Assembly (NCBI RefSeq): GCF_009498035.1
Contig: NZ_CP034550.1
Location: forward strand, 7,006,001 to 7,070,000
DNA from: Saccharothrix syringae
GTDB lineage: Bacteria > Actinomycetota > Actinomycetes > Mycobacteriales > Pseudonocardiaceae
Reading direction: 5' to 3'
DNA: 64,000 nt
Within the stretch, counting starts at the first letter, position 1. Every line of letters begins with the position of its first letter. Below, piece by piece: positions 58,208 through 64,000 of this stretch. Under the pieces are notes generated by a model that had not been told where the DNA came from, ran no database searches, and saw only the letters and a program-made list of their open reading frames with translations. Made by a program: the position numbers and the translations under genes.

Positions 58208-59050
58208 TCAGCTCCGGGGCGCGGGGCGGGTCCGGTCGGCCATCCGGAGGCGGTGGAACCGCGCGATGGCGGCGATGCCCACCAGCGACACCGCGGCGCT
58301 CGCCACCAGCGCGACGCCCGTGCCCGGAGCGGCGCCCCCGGTCTCGTCGAGCAGCACCGCCCCGATCCACGCCGCGACGACCGGGTTCACCACCGTCTGG
58401 CCCGCCACCACCAGGTCGGCGGGCCCGCTGGTGTACCCGAGCTGGATCAGCCACGCACCCACCAGGAACGCCACGACCAGACCGGCGACGGACACCCACG
58501 GGACGCGCGGCAGGGACGTCGCCACGTCCCGCACGAGCACCGCGACCAGGCCGTAGGAGGCGCCCGCGCCGGCCGCGAACGCCAGGGCGCGCGTCGTCCC
58601 GCCGCGGAACAACCCGATGGCGGCGAACGCGCACACCACGCCGGCGACCACCTGACCCGCCCGCAGCACCACCCGGTCGGGGACCTCCGCGGCCACCGCC
58701 GAGCCCGCCGCGATCGCGACGAACACCACCACGCCCGCGGTCGCCGCCAGCACCGCCACCGCGAACCCCGGGGTGAACCGGGGCACGTCGATGAGCGCGG
58801 TGATCGGCAGCGCCAGGACGGCCAGCGGCGCCACCACGGTCACCGGGGCCAGCGCCAGGGCCAGGACCTGCATCGCCGCGGCGACGACCAGCACCGAGAA
58901 GCCAAGCCGCCACCGGCGGTGGCGCACCAGGGTGGTGATCCGGCGCAGGGAGAGGTCGCCGACGTCCTGGACGCCGCTGTGCTGCAGCGCGGCGCCCACC
59001 GCGCTGAACGCCGCGCCCAGCAGGGCGCAGAGGACCGCTACCCCGACCAC
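58208..59050 (-). CDS. DMT-superfamily permease
   Basis: This 280-residue membrane protein has about nine or ten helices, starting VVGVAVLCALLGAAFSAVGAALQHSG. Its duplicated EamA-like layout and GQTVVNPVVAAWIGAVLLDE near the end resemble DMT transporters related to the NIPA/DUF6 group. Substrate is unknown. GTG at 59050 begins the first helix; upstream extension of the frame is Arg/Ala-rich and not membrane-like. It is divergent from the DUF4129 operon and not obviously linked to the toxin cassette. Confidence 0.8.
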   Translation of the reverse strand: MVGVAVLCALLGAAFSAVGAALQHSGVQDVGDLSLRRITTLVRHRRWRLGFSVLVVAAAMQVLALALAPVTVVAPLAVLALPITALIDVPRFTPGFAVAVLAATAGVVVFVAIAAGSAVAAEVPDRVVLRAGQVVAGVVCAFAAIGLFRGGTTRALAFAAGAGASYGLVAVLVRDVATSLPRVPWVSVAGLVVAFLVGAWLIQLGYTSGPADLVVAGQTVVNPVVAAWIGAVLLDETGGAAPGTGVALVASAAVSLVGIAAIARFHRLRMADRTRPAPRS

Positions 59051-59187
59051 TTGACCAGCGTAGGTCTTGCGCGGCGGGTCCGAGGGGCGAGAAGTGCCGG
59101 GGCGGTCGCGGGCCCGCCCGTTGTGGTTCTCGACCGCGACCCGGCGATGTCTACGATGTGCCGACCGATCAGCCAGGGGGGAACCGC

Positions 59188-60264
59188 ATGACCGACACGC
59201 CGCCGGGCCCGAGCACGCCTGAACCGCCCACACCGCCCGACGCGCCGGGGCCGCACGTGCCGCCCGACGCGCACCCCCGGCCGGGAGCACCCGACCAGTA
59301 CGGCACCGGCCAGTACCAGGAGTACGGCCAGTACCAGCAGCACGGCCAGTACGGCCCGCCCCCGGGGTGGCAGGCACCGCCGCAACCCCCCAAGCCCGGC
59401 GTCATCCCGTTGCGGCCGTTGAGCTTCAGCGACATCCTCGACGGCTCGTTCGCCACCATGCGCGCCCACCCCAAGCTGGTCTTCGGCGGCTCCGCGGTGG
59501 TCGTGGCGATCACCCAGCTGGTCAACCTGCTCCTGCTGTGGCCGGTCTACGACGACCTGACCCTCATGACCGCGTTGGACCCGTACGCCGACTCCCGGGA
59601 ATCGCTGGAGCAACTGGAGTCCTACTTCTGGTCGACGGCGGTCACCTCCGGCATCGCGCTCCTGATCTCCACCCTCACCACCGTGCTGCTGTCCGGCTTC
59701 ATCACCGTCGTCGTCGGGCAGGCCGTCGTCGGCAAGCCGATCGGCTTCACCGAGGCGTGGGCGCAGCTGAAGCCCCGCCTGCTGCCGCTGCTGGGCGTGA
59801 GCCTGCTCTACACCCTGCTGGTGGTGGTCGGTTTCGCGCTGTGCGTCCTGCCGGGCGTCTGGGTCTGGGTGCTGTTCGCCCTGGTGACCCCGGCCGTGGT
59901 GCTGGAGCACGCCTCCGTCGGGCAGTCGCTGAGGCGGTCGCGCGAGCTGGTGCGCGGGGTGTGGTGGCGCACCTTCGGCATCCTGCTGCTCGCGTTCGTC
60001 CTCGCGGCCATCGTGTCGTCGATCATCCAGGCCCCGTTCGGCCTGCTCGGCACCGACTTCAGCGCCGCGCTGCGCGGCGAGGTGGTGGCGCCGACGACGA
60101 CCGCCCTGCTGCTCTCGGCGCTGGGCGGCACGATCGCCGGCGCGGTGGTCTACCCGTTCAGCGCCTCGGTGCAGGTCCTGCTCTACCTCGACCGGCGCAT
60201 CCGCCGGGAGGGCATGGACATCATGCTGGCGCGTGCCGCCGGTGTGCCGCCGCGGCAGCCGTGA
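59188..60264 (+). CDS. Membrane protein with Pro/Gln/Tyr-rich N-terminus (GPDPase-membrane-domain-like)
   Basis: This 358-residue protein has a disordered N-terminus (1-72) rich in Pro and QYG repeats (GQYQEYGQYQQHGQYG), then about six membrane helices. The core segment LSFSDILDGSFATMRAHPKLVFGGSAVVV is typical of a family of actinobacterial integral membrane proteins related to the glycerophosphodiesterase membrane domain. ATG at 59188 follows AGGGGGG. It is the first gene of a six-cistron run into MoxR and DUF58, with GTGA overlap to the next gene. Confidence 0.82.
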   Translation: MTDTPPGPSTPEPPTPPDAPGPHVPPDAHPRPGAPDQYGTGQYQEYGQYQQHGQYGPPPGWQAPPQPPKPGVIPLRPLSFSDILDGSFATMRAHPKLVFGGSAVVVAITQLVNLLLLWPVYDDLTLMTALDPYADSRESLEQLESYFWSTAVTSGIALLISTLTTVLLSGFITVVVGQAVVGKPIGFTEAWAQLKPRLLPLLGVSLLYTLLVVVGFALCVLPGVWVWVLFALVTPAVVLEHASVGQSLRRSRELVRGVWWRTFGILLLAFVLAAIVSSIIQAPFGLLGTDFSAALRGEVVAPTTTALLLSALGGTIAGAVVYPFSASVQVLLYLDRRIRREGMDIMLARAAGVPPRQP

Positions 60265-60839
60265 GCCCGGCGGTCGACCGGGACTCCGCGCGCGACGCGG
60301 CGGCCCGTGAGCTGGCCGACCCCGGGTACGGCGCGGCGGACGACTCGGTCCTGGTCAAGGTGCTGAACCGGCTGGGCGAGGTGGTCGACGACCTCGGGCG
60401 GTCGGGCGGGCCCGGGGTCGTCGGGCTCGTCGCGCTGGTCCTGCTCGCGCTGGCCGTGGCGGTCGTGGTGCGGCGGGGCGTGGGTCCCGTGGCCCGCACC
60501 CGGCGACGCGCGCGACCGGTGTTCGCCGGGGAGGACCGGTCCGCGGCCGACCACCGGGCGGCGGCCGAGGAGGCGCTGGCCGCGGGTCGGGTGGCGGACG
60601 CGGTGCGCGAGCGGTTCCGGGCCGTCACCAGGGAGCTGGAGGAGCGCGGCGTGCTGGACGCGCGCGTGCAGCGGACGGTCGACGAGGTGGCCGCGGAGGC
60701 CGGGCGGGAGCTGCCCGACCGCGCGGCCGACTTCCACGCGGCGGCCCGGGTGTTCGACGACGTCTGGTACGGCGGGCGACCGGCCACGGCCGAGGGCTAC
60801 CGGGTCGTGGCGGCGCTGGACGAGCGGGTGTCCGCGTGA
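60261..60839 (+). CDS. DUF4129 membrane protein
   Basis: This 192-residue protein has one membrane helix (about 52-72; GVVGLVALVLLALAVAVVV) and a C-terminal cytosolic DUF4129 domain. The domain carries AAAEEALAAGRVADAVRERFRAVTRELEERG and DFHAAARVFDDVWYGGRPATAEGYRVV, with the conserved WYG motif. GTG at 60261 overlaps the previous stop by four bases. DUF4129 proteins accompany MoxR ATPases and DUF58 proteins in surface-related operons. Confidence 0.85.
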   Translation: MSPAVDRDSARDAAARELADPGYGAADDSVLVKVLNRLGEVVDDLGRSGGPGVVGLVALVLLALAVAVVVRRGVGPVARTRRRARPVFAGEDRSAADHRAAAEEALAAGRVADAVRERFRAVTRELEERGVLDARVQRTVDEVAAEAGRELPDRAADFHAAARVFDDVWYGGRPATAEGYRVVAALDERVSA

Positions 60840-60931
60840 CCGCGGCGGGGCGAGCGGACGACCGCGTGACCGCGACCGGGCGAACGGGCACCCGCGTGAT
60901 CACAGCGCCGAACGACCGGGTGCCCGCATGA
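60836..60931 (+). CDS. 31-codon mini-cistron linking DUF4129 and DUF4350 genes
   Basis: A 31-codon frame begins with GTG at 60836, overlapping the DUF4129 stop (GTGA), and ends in a TGA overlapping the DUF4350 ATG (ATGA). It is made of imperfect repeats around CGCGTGACC and encodes DRVTATGRTGTRV. It bridges what would otherwise be an 88-bp gap and would allow ribosomes to pass from one gene to the next. It may only be a relay for translation. The peptide is unlikely to have a separate function. Confidence 0.45.
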   Translation: MTAAGRADDRVTATGRTGTRVITAPNDRVPA

Positions 60932-62015
60932 CCTCCCCCGCCCAGGACACCTCCACCTCCCCCGACGCCAAGCGGATCTGGCGCGCCGCCAGGGTCCCGC
61001 TGGTCATCGCCGCGCTCCTGGGCACCACCGCGATCGCCACCGCCCTGGTGACCGGCACGACCGAGGCCGGCGAGCTGGACCCGCGCTCCTACGAGCCGAC
61101 CGGCGGCCGGGCGCTGGTCCGGCTGCTGGAGGCCCGCGGCGTGCGCGTGGACCCGGTGACCGAGCTGCCCGACGCCTCCGGCGCCACCGTCCTGGTCACC
61201 CACCCCAACCGCCTCGCCCCGGACCGCCTGGCCGGCCTCGGCGCCGCGCACGTCGTCCTCGTCGCGCCGAGCCGCCACCCGGACTTCCGCGTGGTGGGCC
61301 GGGACCGGCCCGAGGACCGCGAACCGGGCTGCGACCTGGCCGAGGCGCGGGCCGCGGGCGTGGCCACGACGGGCGGCCTGCTCTACGCCACCGACACCGG
61401 GGACCGGTGCTACCGCGACGGTGCCGGCGCCGCGGTGGCGCGCGTCGGCGACACCACCGCGCTGGGGTCCGGGACGCCGCTGACGAACGCCGCGCTCGAC
61501 GAGCAGGGCAACGCCGCGCTGGCGCTGGGCCTGCTGGGCCGCGACGACGTGCTGCTCTGGTACACCCCGGGCCTGGAGGCGCCGGAACGGACCCGCTCGC
61601 TCACCGAGCTGGTGCCGGCGGGCTGGCGCTACGGCGCGCTCCAGCTCGCGATCGCGGTGGTGCTGCTGGCCCTGTGGCGCGGCCGGCGGCTGGGTCCGCT
61701 GGTGCCCGAGCCGCTGCCGGTGGTCGTGCGCGCCACCGAGACCACCGAGGGCCGCGCGCGGCTCTACCGCCGCGGCCGGGCCACCGACCACGCGGCGGCG
61801 GCGCTGCGGGAGGCGACCGGGCGGCGGCTGCTCCCGCTGCTGGGCCTGCCCGCCGACGCGGACGCCGCCGCCGTGGCCGACCGGGTCGCGCGCCGGACCG
61901 GACGATCACCCGAACGGGTCCACGACCTGCTCCGCGGTCCGGCCCCGACCGACGAGACCGCCCTCGTCCGCCTCGCCGACGAGCTGGACGAACTGGAAGA
62001 AGAGGTGCGCAGGGG

Positions 62016-62019
<4 letters not shown>
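60928..62019 (+). CDS. DUF4350 membrane protein
   Basis: This 363-residue protein has a membrane helix near residues 20-45 (RVPLVIAALLGTTAIATALV) and another near 232-248 (LQLAIAVVLLALW). Between them lies an extracytoplasmic DUF4350 domain (SYEPTGGRALVRLLEARGVRV, TVLVTHPNRLAPDRL). A cytosolic tail includes ATDHAAAALREATGRRLLPLLGL. In MoxR operons this protein is thought to work with DUF58 and DUF4129 partners. ATG at 60928 is preferred; it overlaps the mini-cistron stop. The stop overlaps the MoxR start. Confidence 0.88.
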
Positions 62020-62981
<962 letters not shown>

Positions 62982-62985
62982 CGCC

Positions 62986-64000
62986 GTGGCGCTGACCGGC
63001 CGCGCGGGGCTGCTGGCCCTGGCCGGCGCACTGGTCGTCGGGCTGCTGCTGCCGTCGTGGGCGGGCATCGGCCTGGTGGCCGCGGTGGTCGTGGCGGGGG
63101 TGGCGGTCGACCTGGCGCTGGCGGGTGGCGTGCGGGGCCTGGAGTTCAGCCGGTCCGGCGCCGACCGGGTGCGCCTGGGCGAGGCGGTCGAGGTGGAGCT
63201 GGTGGTCGCCAACCCCGGGCCGCGCCGCGTCCGCGGGGTGCTGCGCGACGCCTGGTCGCCCAGCGCCGGGGTGGAGCGGGAGGTGCACGCGCTCGACGTG
63301 CCGCCCGGCGGGCGGCGGGCGGTGGTGCTGCGGCTGCGGCCCACCCGGCGCGGCGACCGGTGGGCGCACCGGGTGACCGTGCGCGCGGTCGGCCCGCTGG
63401 GGCTGGCCGCGCGGCAGGGCTCGCACGAGGTGCCGTGGGCGGTGCGCGTGCTGCCGCCGTTCCCCAGCCGGCGGCACCTGCCGCCGCTGCTGGCGCGGCT
63501 GCGCGAGCTGGACGGGCGGCGCGCGGCCCAGGTGCGGGGCCGGGGCACCGAGTTCGACTCGCTGCGGGAGTACGTGGCAGGCGACGACGTGCGGTCGATC
63601 GACTGGCGCGCGTCGGCGCGGTCGGGTGACCTGGTGGTGCGCACCTGGCGGCCCGAGCGCGGCAGGCACGTCGTGCTGGTGCTGGACACCGGGCGGACCT
63701 CGGCCGGCCGGGTCGGCGACGCGCCGCGGCTCGACGCGGCCATGGACGCCGCCCTGCTGCTGGGCGCGCTGGCCGGCCGGGCCGGGGACCGGGTCGACCT
63801 GCTCGCCCACGACCGGCGGCTGCGCGTGGCCGCGCGCGGGTCGCTGCCCGCGCTGGTCGACGCGATGGCCGACCTCGAACCGGAGCTGGTCGAGTCCGAC
63901 GCGCGCGCCGTGGTCCGCGAGGTGCTGGGCCGGACCCGGCGGCGGTCGCTGGTGGTGCTGCTGACCGGCCTGGACCCGGCGCCGCTGGAACAGGGGCTGC
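62986..64000 (+). CDS. DUF58 protein (partial, 3' end beyond window)
   Basis: The first 338 codons of a DUF58 protein are present and continue past the window end. Two membrane helices (about 5-50) are followed by a beta domain and the DUF58 signature GRGTEFDSLREYVAGDDVRSIDWRASARSG (in part). A VWA-like core follows with VVLVLDTGRTSAGRV, a variant of the metal site. GTG at 62986 begins the protein. It should act with MoxR in the same operon. The end is cut by the window, not by mutation. Confidence 0.92.
   Translation, partial: MALTGRAGLLALAGALVVGLLLPSWAGIGLVAAVVVAGVAVDLALAGGVRGLEFSRSGADRVRLGEAVEVELVVANPGPRRVRGVLRDAWSPSAGVEREVHALDVPPGGRRAVVLRLRPTRRGDRWAHRVTVRAVGPLGLAARQGSHEVPWAVRVLPPFPSRRHLPPLLARLRELDGRRAAQVRGRGTEFDSLREYVAGDDVRSIDWRASARSGDLVVRTWRPERGRHVVLVLDTGRTSAGRVGDAPRLDAAMDAALLLGALAGRAGDRVDLLAHDRRLRVAARGSLPALVDAMADLEPELVESDARAVVREVLGRTRRRSLVVLLTGLDPAPLEQGL

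Overview
The window is 64 kb of very high-GC DNA with GTG/TTG starts, leaderless-looking starts and actinobacterial gene families (YbaB/EspC/WXG type VII secretion genes, DUF3558 lipoproteins, DUF6292, subtilisin-inhibitor-like protein, MoxR-DUF58 operon). It fits a Pseudonocardiales actinomycete such as Saccharothrix, Lentzea or Actinosynnema; the genus is inference from gene content. I saw no tRNA, rRNA, CRISPR array, transposase or intact mobile element.

Layout. 1-8 kb: end of an unidentified gene, a flavin reductase, a secreted CBM2-rhamnogalacturonan lyase with a CebR-type operator, an XRE-cupin regulator, a methyltransferase, DUF6292, and a PhoU-like/PiT phosphate uptake pair. 7.5-9.1 kb: a cytochrome P450 preceded by a 28-codon ORF with a strong ribosome binding site and an aromatic C-terminus. 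This looks like a minimal P450-modified RiPP (atropopeptide/biarylitide-like) cluster and is the most interesting locus in the window. 9.1-10.5 kb: decayed sequence. 10.5-11.8 kb: two lipoproteins. 12-15.2 kb: a shikimate/quinate-type catabolic locus (dehydrogenase, TetR, MFS symporter) with a remnant of a 3-dehydroshikimate dehydratase.

15.2-26.7 kb is a pectin/uronate utilisation locus. It has a GH88/GH105 unsaturated uronyl hydrolase, a DUF624 protein, two ABC sugar permeases with their binding protein, a DUF2264 protein, KduD and KduI. It is flanked by two paralogous regulators that join a DeoR-type helix-turn-helix to a LacI-type sensor domain. Repeated CGATCAC boxes lie at both promoters. 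26.8-34.1 kb continues the plant-polysaccharide theme: a GH43 galactanase-like enzyme with ricin-B repeats, a CBM2-GH5-X2 cellulase, decayed GH43 and solute-binding-protein genes, and a LacI regulator. GAAAGTTTC boxes occur before the cellulase, the decayed GH43 and the regulator itself.

34-50 kb is mixed: a membrane-anchored P450, AraC, CheB-type methylesterase, amino-acid permease, subtilisin-inhibitor-like protein, a second complete sugar ABC operon, a multicopper oxidase and two secreted proteins of unknown role. 50-55.5 kb holds a Ser/Thr kinase, an ArsR-type regulator with a palindromic operator and a downstream hydrolase, and a divergent SDR/TetR pair. 55.6-58.1 kb is a five-gene cassette (YbaB-like, EspC-like, WXG-like, candidate toxin, candidate immunity). 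59-64 kb is a MoxR/DUF58/DUF4129/DUF4350 operon cut by the window end.

The recurrent themes are extracellular attack on pectin, galactan and cellulose, uptake and isomerisation of the resulting unsaturated uronides, and gene decay around these loci.
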